A DNA stretch of 64,000 nucleotides from Pseudomonas khorasanensis (lineage in GTDB: Bacteria; Pseudomonadota; Gammaproteobacteria; Pseudomonadales; Pseudomonadaceae). The stretch lies in NCBI RefSeq assembly GCF_014268505.2, contig NZ_JABWQP020000001.1, positions 806,001-870,000 on the forward strand. The letters are read 5' to 3'. This document shows, piece by piece, positions 8,557 to 14,654 of this stretch. Position 1 is the first letter of the stretch. Every line of letters begins with the position of its first letter. The position numbers were made by a program, and so were the translations under genes. The notes under the pieces were generated by a model. The model saw only the letters and a list, made by a program, of their open reading frames with translations, had not been told where the DNA came from and did not search any database.

Positions 8557-8745
8557 CTAGCGTAGACACATCGTTGAGTTCCGGGTTGCCTGATCATCAC
8601 CATAAACGGTAAAAATCTTGAGTGCGCTGAGCAGAGGTGGTTTTAACCTGTTGATATTCCAGTATTTAGTCTTGGAATCAGGGCCTGATCGTAAGAGTCT
8701 GGCTTCAACCTCGGCCTTCGCTTCAAGCAAGCTACGTAGATCCAT
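8557..8745 (-). CDS. Doubtful small ORF between GAF gene and tRNA-Leu
   Basis: A 62-codon ORF with a helical, charged N-terminus (MDLRSLLEAKAEVEARLL) and no recognisable family. No Shine-Dalgarno sequence precedes its ATG; the upstream bases are A/T-rich. The surrounding 8448-8913 stretch otherwise contains only the tRNA-Leu promoter. I keep it as a low-confidence hypothetical. Confidence 0.25.
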   Translation of the reverse strand: MDLRSLLEAKAEVEARLLRSGPDSKTKYWNINRLKPPLLSALKIFTVYGDDQATRNSTMCLR

Positions 8746-8809
8746 GATTTAAAAACGTTTGTATTCCCATGGGCAGCAAGATTTAGTCTGCAAAATGCCC
8801 ACTGCGAAC

Positions 8810-8838
8810 TTGCTTCACCGGGACGTGATGTATATATT
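8810..8838 (+). promoter_or_regulatory. Probable promoter of tRNA-Leu
   Basis: TTGCTT (8810-8815), a 17-nt spacer, and TATATT (8833-8838), with a GC-rich region downstream and 75 nt of leader before tRNA-Leu. Confidence 0.55.
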
Positions 8839-8913
8839 CCCCGCTCGGCTTTTCAAGCAGCCGTCCTGACGGGATCGCGACCGCGAAGCTGATCAGAGCA
8901 ACACCGCGCTACC

Positions 8914-9000
8914 GCCCGAATGGCGAAACTGGTAGACGCATGGGACTTAAAATCCCCCGCTCGTAAGGGCGTGCCGGTTCGATTCCGGCTTCGGGCACCA
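8914..9000 (+). tRNA. tRNA-Leu (UAA), integration target of the island
   Basis: An 87-nt type II tRNA with long variable arm: acceptor GCCCGAA/TTCGGGC, anticodon loop CTTAAAA (UAA), variable arm CCCGCTCGTAAGGGC, T-arm GGTTCGATTCC, and encoded CCA. It is intact. Its last 58 nt plus one base are duplicated at the far end of the island. Confidence 0.97.
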
Positions 9001-9001
9001 T
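8943..9001. repeat. Attachment site att (tRNA-proximal), 59-bp direct repeat
   Basis: Identical over 59 bp to 49122-49180. It covers the anticodon arm to the CCA end of tRNA-Leu plus one base. The bases before and after differ between the copies, which fixes the repeat boundaries. The integrase gene lies just inside. Confidence 0.95.
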
Positions 9002-9010
9002 GAATATCAA

Positions 9011-9053
9011 GGGCTTGCATGACATACCTCATGCGAGCCCTTAATTCTTTTTT
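9011..9053 (+). terminator. Terminator after tRNA-Leu
   Basis: GGGCTTGCATGA...TCATGCGAGCCC arms (9011-9040), then TTAATTCTTTTTT. It ends tRNA-Leu transcription inside the island end. The displaced original terminator lies beyond the right repeat. Confidence 0.8.
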
Positions 9054-9083
9054 CCGCAATCAAAAAATCTTTTCCGCAATTCG
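9048..9083. promoter_or_regulatory. Candidate integrase arm-binding sites, left end
   Basis: Two close copies of TTTTCCGCAAT (9050-9060 and 9070-9080) lie between the att repeat and the integrase stop. The same motif occurs near the right end of the island (49007-49021). Such end-specific repeats are typical integrase arm-type sites. Inferred from position and sharing only. Confidence 0.5.
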
Positions 9084-9093
9084 TGACCGTTAG

Positions 9094-10125
9094 TCACCTC
9101 GTAGGGGTGACCTTCATGCCCTTTCGCATACGGATGTACTGTTCTGTCATCCCTACGGTGGTGTGCCCAAGTTGGTCCCGAGCTTCTCTGATGCTCCCTG
9201 TTGACTCCTCTTTATCCGTGGCCGCTTTTGCTCGTAGGTCGCGCATCTGAAATTCTGCTTTTGGAATCCCGGCTGCTTCCCTGGCGTCATCGAACCTTTT
9301 TCTGAGCATGCTGGTCGTCATCGGCTGCCCAGAGTCGATTACTACCAGGCGTGTTGATCTGATTTTCTGTCCGGCCTTTCGCGCCATGATTCGATCGATT
9401 ACGACTTTGAGCTCACCAATGATTTCGATCCTTCGTTTAGCCCCAGTTTTGCCTTGCTGGACGGAGAGCTTTCCGTCCTTTATGTCCCGCTCATCCATCT
9501 TCAATGTGTCAGCGACCCTCTGACCTGTTAGATAGAACAGGTCCAAAGCATCTCTTAATGGCTGATCGGCATGCTGGTAGGCTCGGGCTAGGACGTCGTC
9601 TTCAACATATATGTCGCGACCGGTTTCTTTATTGCCCTTCACGCCTGAGCAAGGATTTGCCAAGGATGTGTAGCCGTTCTCGCGAGCGAAGTTCCAAATG
9701 GAGCTAAGTAACGCTTTTTCCCGATTTGCACGAATAGGAGCTGCCTTACCGCGATGACGAAGGTACTGGCTGACATGTTTCGGTTCGATTGCTTCTAGAG
9801 GGGCCGGTGGGTCGTTGAAGAACAGGAGAAGATTTTTCAGTTCGCGCGCGTTGTCCTTCTGGGTGGCATGGGCTTTCGTGGGAACCACCTCATTCATATA
9901 AAGCTCGGCCACGTACGCAAAGGTAAGTACGGTTTGTGTCAGAGCTTGAGAAACGCGGCTTTTTTCGAGCTTTGCGTACTCCAAGATGGCTAGGCCGTAA
10001 TCTGTACCCAGCGGGATTTCCTTGCGTGGTTTCCCGCCAGTGTCATAAAGGTAGTAGGTGGTGTTGCCGCGTTTTCTCTCGCGCAGGCGAGGAATGCTTC
10101 CCGGCTTTGTTGGTCTTCGTCCCAT
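9094..10125 (-). CDS. int: Tyrosine-type site-specific integrase
   Basis: A 343-residue phage-type integrase that catalyses integration and excision at tRNA-Leu. It has an N-terminal arm-binding region and a core-binding SAM-like domain (about 68-155). The catalytic domain has Arg203 (LTGQRVADT), a beta-strand Lys (QQGKTGAKRR), Arg298 (RDLRAKAATD), His321 (LGHTTV) and nucleophile Tyr330 (EQYIRM). The usual His of H-x-x-R is Arg, as in other integrases carrying RDLRAKAAT. The C-terminus faces the att repeat, the usual orientation. Its start is one codon from the DUF4224 stop, so the two are probably cotranscribed. It appears full length. Confidence 0.95.
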   Translation of the reverse strand: MGRRPTKPGSIPRLRERKRGNTTYYLYDTGGKPRKEIPLGTDYGLAILEYAKLEKSRVSQALTQTVLTFAYVAELYMNEVVPTKAHATQKDNARELKNLLLFFNDPPAPLEAIEPKHVSQYLRHRGKAAPIRANREKALLSSIWNFARENGYTSLANPCSGVKGNKETGRDIYVEDDVLARAYQHADQPLRDALDLFYLTGQRVADTLKMDERDIKDGKLSVQQGKTGAKRRIEIIGELKVVIDRIMARKAGQKIRSTRLVVIDSGQPMTTSMLRKRFDDAREAAGIPKAEFQMRDLRAKAATDKEESTGSIREARDQLGHTTVGMTEQYIRMRKGMKVTPTR

Positions 10126-10332
10126 TTATCCCACCAAGCGTGGCTGCCACGTCGGAATTTCTGGCGCGTTTGTAGTTACCCCTGTTAGCGCCGAGGCAAT
10201 CACGCAGGGCCAGCCATTGCGCTTGATGGTGTGACGAATGCCATTACGCTTCAGTACAGTAATCTGACCGGCTTTAGTTTTGGCTCCAGTCAACTCGCAG
10301 ACCTGCTCATGGCTAAGAAATTGAATGTTCAT
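10126..10332 (-). CDS. DUF4224-family small phage protein (excisionase-like position)
   Basis: A 68-residue protein matching the DUF4224 pattern: FLSHEQVCELTGAKTKAGQI, then LKRNGIRHTIKRNGWPCV. This is a winged-helix-like fold resembling small DNA-binding excisionases. It directly precedes the integrase (stop and start adjoin) and overlaps the gene upstream by 4 nt (ATGA), so it is translated from the same message. A role as recombination directionality factor or integrase regulator is an inference from size and position. Confidence 0.75.
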   Translation of the reverse strand: MNIQFLSHEQVCELTGAKTKAGQITVLKRNGIRHTIKRNGWPCVIASALTGVTTNAPEIPTWQPRLVG

Positions 10333-10802
10333 GCTGCCTCCTTGCTAGGAAATACAGCGCGCTTCGAATGCGCTTGCTGTGCGACTTTGCGGCCCTCGAT
10401 TCCTGGTTGCAGCTGCGCAGCCATCGTAAGTGCCTGTTCACGCATAGATCGGGCATCACGCTCGAGCTTCTTGCCGGTACGAAAGGCGCTGAAGGTTTCG
10501 GCGGCGATCCGCAGCAACTCGCCGATGCCGACCAGCGTCTGGTGCTCGGCCGGGCCGAAGAGGGGGGCTGCTTCAAGTCGTTTGCAGGTTTGTGCCAAGC
10601 GAGTGTGATCGGCCCGGATGAACTGCAGGGAGGCCCGAAGCTCGCGGATGGTTTTGGCGCTTGCGGCGCGTTGGATGTCTTCACCCTCGCGCAGGCCGGT
10701 CTCCAGGCCATCGCTGCGGCCTATGATGTAACCGCCCCAGAGCAGCAGGGCGGCCAGAGCTATCAGGATGATCAGTGCACTGATTTGTATTGGGGTCATC
10801 AT
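10329..10802 (-). CDS. Hypothetical phage membrane protein with coiled coil
   Basis: 157 residues. One N-terminal transmembrane helix (about 5-27, ISALIILIALAALLLWGGYI) is followed by a long charged helical region (SAKTIRELRASLQFIRADHT, ERDARSMREQALTMAAQL), consistent with a membrane-anchored coiled coil. The layout recalls spanin-like or envelope-associated early phage proteins, but I do not recognise a family. It overlaps the DUF4224 gene by 4 nt and lies in the same minus-strand operon as prtN. Function unknown. Confidence 0.65.
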   Translation of the reverse strand: MMTPIQISALIILIALAALLLWGGYIIGRSDGLETGLREGEDIQRAASAKTIRELRASLQFIRADHTRLAQTCKRLEAAPLFGPAEHQTLVGIGELLRIAAETFSAFRTGKKLERDARSMREQALTMAAQLQPGIEGRKVAQQAHSKRAVFPSKEAA

Positions 10803-10819
10803 GTGGTGTGCTCCTAGGA

Positions 10820-11179
10820 TTATCGTTGACTGGTGGTGACAGCCGTCAGTGGTGTGGGGGCCGTTTGGCGTTGGCCGTCCTGCTGTCGCTGCATATCTTC
10901 ATCAGCCTTGTAGGCGCGGATGTCGATCAGCGAGGCAACATGGCGGATGTGCGCGTACTTCAGCGCCTTGCGGCTGGTGTCCAGCGTGGTTATGGGAAGC
11001 TGGATGCGGCCGCTGTTGATCTCCGTCACGAACGACTGCTCGTTGAGATTGCGAAAGTACTGCTCGCGGACTTTTTCTAGCGGGATCAGGACATCACCGA
11101 AGATTCGATAGAGCAGTTCGACGGTGGCCGATTCAGGCGCCGGATGCAGGCGAAGCGGGTTCTGTGCAACGTTACTCAT
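10820..11179 (-). CDS. prtN: Pyocin activator PrtN-family protein
   Basis: A 119-residue homologue of PrtN, the P. aeruginosa activator that binds P-boxes and turns on pyocin genes after DNA damage. Recognised from TVELLYRIFGDVLIPLEKVREQYF (a helix-turn-helix region) and from the segment INSGRIQLPITTLDTSRKA. The latter continues into YAHIRHVASLIDIRAYKAD. The tail (about 95-119) is low complexity. It overlaps the upstream small ORF by 8 nt within the minus-strand operon. In P. aeruginosa, prtN is repressed by PrtR; an S24-type repressor encoded at 12475-13257 could play that part here. Its target genes on this island are not evident. Confidence 0.8.
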   Translation of the reverse strand: MSNVAQNPLRLHPAPESATVELLYRIFGDVLIPLEKVREQYFRNLNEQSFVTEINSGRIQLPITTLDTSRKALKYAHIRHVASLIDIRAYKADEDMQRQQDGQRQTAPTPLTAVTTSQR

Positions 11180-11351
11180 GGACTTGTCGAGCCTCCTTGC
11201 GTTGTTGTCGTGCGGGGTGGTTCCAGGCGTTCAGGCAGTGGCGTCTGGTCAGCTCGCGCAGATGTTCGGGCACTTCGAGGAGCGCGGCGTTGCGCTCCTC
11301 GCGTGTGCGCATGGCAACGATCTGGCGGGCGTACTCCCTAGGCCACGTCAC
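11172..11351 (-). CDS. Small phage ORF overlapping the KilAC-like gene
   Basis: 59 codons from a GTG at 11351 that overlaps the 3' end of the upstream gene by 14 nt; its stop overlaps the prtN start. The product is basic and helical (TWPREYARQIVAMRTREERN, VPEHLRELTRRHCLNAW). Small genes of this kind with a W-P-x-E/R-Y-A pattern are common in Pseudomonas and related siphophage early regions. The reading frame is open well upstream, but the GTG is the only start consistent with the operon layout. Function unknown. Confidence 0.55.
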   Translation of the reverse strand: MTWPREYARQIVAMRTREERNAALLEVPEHLRELTRRHCLNAWNHPARQQRKEARQVHE

Positions 11352-11619
11352 GGCGATCTGCCGGGATGGCAGGAAGATCGATGTCCAGCTGCTCGGCCAG
11401 CCAGCGGATGCCGGCTTGCATGACGCGGGTCGACTGGCTGTACTGCATTCCGCATTTTTCGTCATACCAGGGGCTGTCCTTGATCCGCAGGTACGCTTTG
11501 TCGCGCTTCGGGTCCGCCGGCAAGTTTCCCTTGAGCAAACCTTTTTCCCGCATGAGAGCGATCAATTTGGGGCGAGTGAGGCCGAGTTGTGCGGCTGCTT
11601 GGGCGAGGGTGCGTTCCAT
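11338..11619 (-). CDS. Phage antirepressor KilAC-domain-like protein
   Basis: 93 residues from the ATG at 11619, which has a perfect AGGAGG upstream. It begins with a winged-helix pattern (LAQAAAQLGLTRPKLIALMR, EKGLLKGNLPADPKRDKAYL). Next comes WYDEKCGMQYSQSTRVMQAG, then IRWLAEQLDI. This corresponds to the KilAC C-terminal domain of phage antirepressors standing alone, without a BRO-N or AntA domain. Likely role: modulating the lysogeny decision or early promoters. Homologous short forms are frequent in Pseudomonas prophages. Confidence 0.65.
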   Translation of the reverse strand: MERTLAQAAAQLGLTRPKLIALMREKGLLKGNLPADPKRDKAYLRIKDSPWYDEKCGMQYSQSTRVMQAGIRWLAEQLDIDLPAIPADRRDVA

Positions 11620-11629
11620 ATCGTCCTCC

Positions 11630-12220
11630 TCATGCCGCGTGCGCAGCAGGAGTGGCCGCTGCAGCAAGGTGGTTGATGGACTCAAGGAGCCTTGCGTAGA
11701 TCTCGGCATCGGGGTCGTACAAGGTAAAGCAGCGCGTATGCGGACTCTTGTTGCCGATGCTCAAGATCGCGGTGACGCCGCGGCGTGTATGAGTGCGATG
11801 CAGCGCCACATGCAGGGGAAGTTCAAAACCCATGTCGAGGCTCAGCACGCCGCCGGTGTGCACCAGTTCGAACACGCGCTGCTTGTCCTGGACTTCAAAG
11901 CGACCGTATTGACGATCGGCATGCGGGAGAGGCACCAGGTCGCTGGAGTTGCTCGCGTCGAACGGACCGTTGGCAATCTCTTCAATGAAATCGGCCAGTT
12001 TGAGGTGCATCTTCTTGTCGTTTGGCAGGGTTAGCGTGTGGCGTTCGCTGCCCAGTTCGACGACAAAAGTGCTTTCCACTGTGCCGCGCTCAGCCTTGAG
12101 ACGGAATGCCAGGCATTCACGCTTCGGTGCTGTGCGCAGGACATGGTTGAAGGTCTCGGTCAGGTTGACCTGGGCGTTGAGCAACTGCAGGGTGCGGTTG
12201 TCGATCTTGTACTTGATCAT
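11630..12220 (-). CDS. Conserved-looking phage early protein, function unknown
   Basis: 196 residues. It opens MIKYKIDNRTLQLLNAQVNL and has mixed alpha/beta character with regular beta-rich segments (TVESTFVVELGSERHTLTLP, RFEVQDKQRVFELVHTGGV). The C-terminus ends in alanine-rich sequence. I do not recognise a family. It sits between the 59-codon ORF (ATGA overlap at its start) and the KilAC-like gene, so it belongs to the repressor-controlled minus-strand operon. Codon usage and GC match the neighbours, so it is very probably a real gene. Confidence 0.65.
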   Translation of the reverse strand: MIKYKIDNRTLQLLNAQVNLTETFNHVLRTAPKRECLAFRLKAERGTVESTFVVELGSERHTLTLPNDKKMHLKLADFIEEIANGPFDASNSSDLVPLPHADRQYGRFEVQDKQRVFELVHTGGVLSLDMGFELPLHVALHRTHTRRGVTAILSIGNKSPHTRCFTLYDPDAEIYARLLESINHLAAAATPAAHAA

Positions 12221-12396
12221 GCTGCGTGCCCTCCACCGTTCGGATCGATAGGAGAGGGCTGGCAGGACTTGGCGACAAGCTTGGGTTTGCTGTTATGAAT
12301 GACGACCAGACAGCCCGTGGCGAGCTGCAGCTGTTCGATCAGTTTGCGATTGCTGACGCATGCAGGATGGACATGTAGGGATGCGGTGGCGCGCAT
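12217..12396 (-). CDS. First small ORF of the minus-strand early operon
   Basis: 59 codons. The ATG at 12396 is preceded by GAGG at 8 nt, and its TGA overlaps the next ATG (ATGA), strong signs of translation. The sequence MRATASLHVHPACVSNRKLI is followed by a short hydrophobic beta segment (GCLVVIHNSKPKLVAKSC). It resembles no family I know. It directly follows the operator cluster at 12432-12472 and is thus the first gene controlled from that promoter. Confidence 0.55.
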   Translation of the reverse strand: MRATASLHVHPACVSNRKLIEQLQLATGCLVVIHNSKPKLVAKSCQPSPIDPNGGGHAA

Positions 12397-12431
12397 GGTG
12401 ATGCCTCACTGTGGTTGGAGAGTGAGGCAAG

Positions 12432-12472
12432 TAAACAATCTGTTTGGTTTTTGGTCAACACATTTTGTTTGG
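12432..12472. promoter_or_regulatory. Operator pair upstream of the early operon
   Basis: Two imperfect palindromes, TAAACAATCTGTTTGG (12432-12447) and TCAACACATTTTGTTTGG (12455-12472), share the CAAAC/GTTTG half-sites seen again between the repressor and cro genes. They lie between the repressor stop and the first early ORF, where the minus-strand early promoter must be. Confidence 0.65.
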
Positions 12473-12474
12473 TA

Positions 12475-13257
12475 TCAGATCAAAGAGGGGCCTTTCAATG
12501 GACGTATTGATGACCACCAAAATATGCGGCCAAGAATTACCACCCGTTGAGCCATGATCTGATCGAAGTCATAGTCTTCGTCAGCGTATTCCTGTGAATT
12601 GAAGCTCCTCATCTTGATGCCGTTGGCAGTACGTTGAAGAAACTTAATCCGAAAATGCCCGTCGTGGTCGATTGCGTACATTTCGCCGTCAACGATTCGC
12701 GTCATTCCCGTATCAATGCCGACTGTCGCTCCCGAAAGAATCAGTGGGTGATTACTGTTCCCGCTGTTGGTGGCAAATACAGCGTTTGAGGGATCTACTC
12801 CGCAAGTCCTCATCGTAGCTCGTGAAAAACGAAGCTTGGGCCCAGCGATCTCCTGAACCTCTGTACGCGCAACCTTTCCGGGCCCAGAGGATAACTCCAC
12901 TTCCTTGTACAACCTTAGCTCCACCTCGTCATTGTCTATTGGTGTTTCTGAGTCCCAAGGAGCCATTGGCTCCAGCACGTAAAGCGGCGAATCGTTAGCA
13001 GCCGGGCGTAATGGGTTTCGCTCAGTGCTCTTGGTCCGCATTGGTACATCTTTCCCTTCTAGCCACTCGCGCTCCACGACAAGTGTCAGCGCAACTTCGC
13101 CGACCATGTACGCGGGGACGCCCCTAGCTTTCCAGTTCGTGATGTTCTGGTCGTTCTCGAGATCGAGAATTCGAGCGAGCTGGGCCCCCGTCAATCCGGA
13201 GTCTTCGAGCGCTTCACGAAAGCGTTGGCCTTTGAGGTTTTGCGTTTGTTTACTCAT
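12475..13257 (-). CDS. S24-type (CI/LexA/PrtR-like) phage repressor
   Basis: 260 residues. The N-terminal helix-turn-helix is at about 12-60 (LKGQRFREALEDSGLTGAQL, then ARILDLENDQNITNWKARGV). The C-terminal peptidase S24 fold has nucleophile Ser in the VFATNSGNSNHPLI segment (GNSNHPLI in place of the usual GDSMxPxI) and the general-base Lys in FRIKFLQR. An Ala-Gly (EIAGPKL) upstream could be the self-cleavage site. It should repress the lytic-type operons and be inactivated through RecA after DNA damage. The start is set at 13257 (MSKQTQN); a further upstream ATG lacks support. The divergent cro-like gene and shared operators support the role. Confidence 0.85.
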   Translation of the reverse strand: MSKQTQNLKGQRFREALEDSGLTGAQLARILDLENDQNITNWKARGVPAYMVGEVALTLVVEREWLEGKDVPMRTKSTERNPLRPAANDSPLYVLEPMAPWDSETPIDNDEVELRLYKEVELSSGPGKVARTEVQEIAGPKLRFSRATMRTCGVDPSNAVFATNSGNSNHPLILSGATVGIDTGMTRIVDGEMYAIDHDGHFRIKFLQRTANGIKMRSFNSQEYADEDYDFDQIMAQRVVILGRIFWWSSIRPLKGPSLI

Positions 13258-13291
13258 AAACAGAATGTTACAGCGCTTGCATTCAGATGAT

Positions 13292-13332
13292 AACAAACGT
13301 ATTGTTTGGTTCTGCCGTTCAAATTGTTTGGT
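13292..13332. promoter_or_regulatory. Operators between repressor and cro
   Basis: AACAAACGTATTGTTTGGT (13292-13310) is a near-perfect CAAAC-N5-GTTTG palindrome. A second half-site TCAAATTGTTTGGT follows at 13319-13332. They lie in the divergent promoter region of the repressor and cro genes and match the motif at 12432-12472. Confidence 0.7.
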
Positions 13333-13344
13333 ATGGATAACGTC

Positions 13345-13599
13345 ATGAGTACACCTGCTCAGATATTCGATTTAGTACTGCAGGTTGCTGAGGCCTCCGG
13401 CAAAAGCCCTTCCCAGCTTTCGCGAGAGTGCAAAATCAGCCCTCAGAGATTCTTTAATTGGCGTCGGCGAGGTATCCCAGTCGCACAGGTTCGACATCTG
13501 TCGAAAGCACTTTCTGGAGCGCTGCTACCTCATCAGCTTAGGCCGGATTTACCCGAGATATTCCCAGCCGAATCCGACGCTGAAATACAAGCTGCATAG
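13345..13599 (+). CDS. Cro-like (YdaS-type) transcriptional regulator
   Basis: An 84-residue helix-turn-helix protein: MSTPAQIFDLVLQVAEASGK, then SPSQLSRECKISPQRFFNW. It matches the Cro/YdaS family in which a helix-turn-helix is followed by a proline-rich tail (LRPDLPEIFPAES). It is divergent from the repressor across a 87-bp operator region, the classical cI-cro layout. The ATG at 13345 is 8 nt after GGA; an ATG at 13333 is also possible. It likely represses the repressor gene and so favours induction. Confidence 0.75.
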   Translation: MSTPAQIFDLVLQVAEASGKSPSQLSRECKISPQRFFNWRRRGIPVAQVRHLSKALSGALLPHQLRPDLPEIFPAESDAEIQAA

Positions 13600-13623
13600 A
13601 AAAAAGGCGACCCAAGGGTCGCC
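13600..13623 (-). terminator. Minus-strand intrinsic terminator
   Basis: GGCGACCC-AA-GGGTCGCC (13606-13623). On the minus strand it is followed by TTTTTTC. It lies convergent to the cro gene, so it ends a transcript coming from 13630-13900 on the minus strand. Confidence 0.7.
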
Positions 13624-13652
13624 CAGTTTCTCCCGACAGCATCACCACAATG

Positions 13653-13859
13653 CTATCGGGTCGCGATGTCAGAAGGCGAGCACACCACATGCCGCCGACT
13701 TTCATCGCGTTTCCAAGGCTCGGAAGCCTTGGTGTTGCTGCCGTTCTTACCACAGAGCTGGCAGCTGTTGCGCCAGGGGTGAACAACGGATTGTTCGCCC
13801 CGGCACGGTGCCGGTGTTGGTCTTACGAACCTAGCCGGCTTTGGGCCTCTCCAGACCAC
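13653..13859 (-). CDS. Possible small phage ORF or small RNA region opposite the cro-CII gap
   Basis: A 68-codon frame (GTG start) ends 30 nt before the minus-strand terminator. It contains a CQLCG pair and ends RRHVVCSPSDIATR. An overlapping frame (ATG at 13705) is also open but runs through the terminator hairpin. A hairpin CCAAGGC/GCCTTGG lies at 13713-13732. The terminator implies a minus-strand transcript here. Whether it is a message or a regulatory RNA I cannot tell. Apart from this, the 319 bp between cro and the CII-like gene (13600-13918) show nothing else. Confidence 0.35.
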   Translation of the reverse strand: MVWRGPKPARFVRPTPAPCRGEQSVVHPWRNSCQLCGKNGSNTKASEPWKRDESRRHVVCSPSDIATR

Positions 13860-13918
13860 GCGGCAAATGTATCACCAACTTCTGTCGCGCGGCACTGGCA
13901 ACTTTTAGGATTAATGCC

Positions 13919-14437
13919 ATGAGCCGAATTGCTCTCAGTTCTCTGGAACGGGCGCAGCGGGAAATCCTGCCGCTCGATTTAGCGCTGTACCACGCCGCTC
14001 GCGATTACCCGGGCGGCGCTGCTGCCATCGCAGCCACGACCGGTCGTAACCCGACCACGCTGCAGCACAAACTGTCGCCGACCCATCCGAGCCACTCCAT
14101 CAACATTCAGGAATTCGGCGAGATCCTCGAACTGACCAAGGATCGCCGCATTCTTGATGCGGTGCATGCGCTGGTCGGTGACACGGTCTGGCAGGAGCTG
14201 GCCGACACCTACACCAACGACATGCCCGAGACTCTCACCACGGGTATCGCCGAATACTTCCGCCAGGTCGCGGATCTGGCCGAGACCTGGGCCAAGAGCA
14301 TCGGCGACGGTGTCGTCACCGATCAGGAACTCGCGGCGATTCGTCTGCAGGTGTTCCGAGGTATTCAAGGGTTGCTGGGGTTGTTCAACCGCGCCACCTA
14401 CGTCAATCAGACGACGCGAGGTGCTGACCGTGGCTGA
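13919..14437 (+). CDS. Phage CII-like regulatory protein
   Basis: A 172-residue protein of the phage regulatory CII (YmfL-type) family. The N-terminus has LDLALYHAARDYPGGAAAIA, followed by TTGRNPTTLQHKLSPTHPSH (a helix-turn-helix) and FGEILELTKDRRILDAVHAL. The remainder is helical (YFRQVADLAETWAKSIGDGV). The ATG at 13919 follows AGGA. It would act at early promoters in the lysogeny/lysis decision. It is the first gene of a compact plus-strand operon: it overlaps the zinc-finger gene by 8 nt, which overlaps the primase. Confidence 0.8.
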   Translation: MSRIALSSLERAQREILPLDLALYHAARDYPGGAAAIAATTGRNPTTLQHKLSPTHPSHSINIQEFGEILELTKDRRILDAVHALVGDTVWQELADTYTNDMPETLTTGIAEYFRQVADLAETWAKSIGDGVVTDQELAAIRLQVFRGIQGLLGLFNRATYVNQTTRGADRG

Positions 14438-14654
14438 CATCGCCGATTTCGCCAATGATCTGGTGCAGGAACGCATCGATCAGGCCATGGCTGCGCGCAA
14501 CGCTGCCAAAGCCGAAAGCGCTGCCCATTCCTTGCTGTTCTGTGAAGCGTGTGACGATCCGATTCCGGAAGCCCGTCGCCTGGCTTCACCGGGTTGCTCG
14601 CAGTGCATCAGCTGCCAATCCCTGTCTGAGCGGGGGATTCAGCATGCTCGATGA
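14430..14654 (+). CDS. TraR/DksA-family C4 zinc-finger protein
   Basis: A 74-residue protein from a GTG at 14430 (GAGG 8 nt upstream). A helical N-terminus (ADIADFANDLVQERIDQAMA) precedes a C-x2-C...C-x2-C zinc finger (FCEACDDPIPEARR... GCSQCISC). Phage and plasmid TraR-like proteins bind the RNA polymerase secondary channel and mimic DksA-ppGpp to reprogramme host transcription. It overlaps both neighbours (8 nt and 11 nt), indicating translational coupling in the replication operon. Confidence 0.85.
   Translation: MADIADFANDLVQERIDQAMAARNAAKAESAAHSLLFCEACDDPIPEARRLASPGCSQCISCQSLSERGIQHAR

Noticed and set aside
8853..9059. Open frame over the tRNA-Leu gene, minus strand
   Set aside because: Its translation is an antisense reading of the tRNA (GARSRNRTGTPLRAG type), a well-known false gene over tRNA-Leu 3' ends.
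13538..13786. 82-codon minus-strand frame opposite the 3' end of cro and the cro-CII gap
   Set aside because: It continues through the strong minus-strand terminator at 13600-13623, so it cannot be a normal gene as read.
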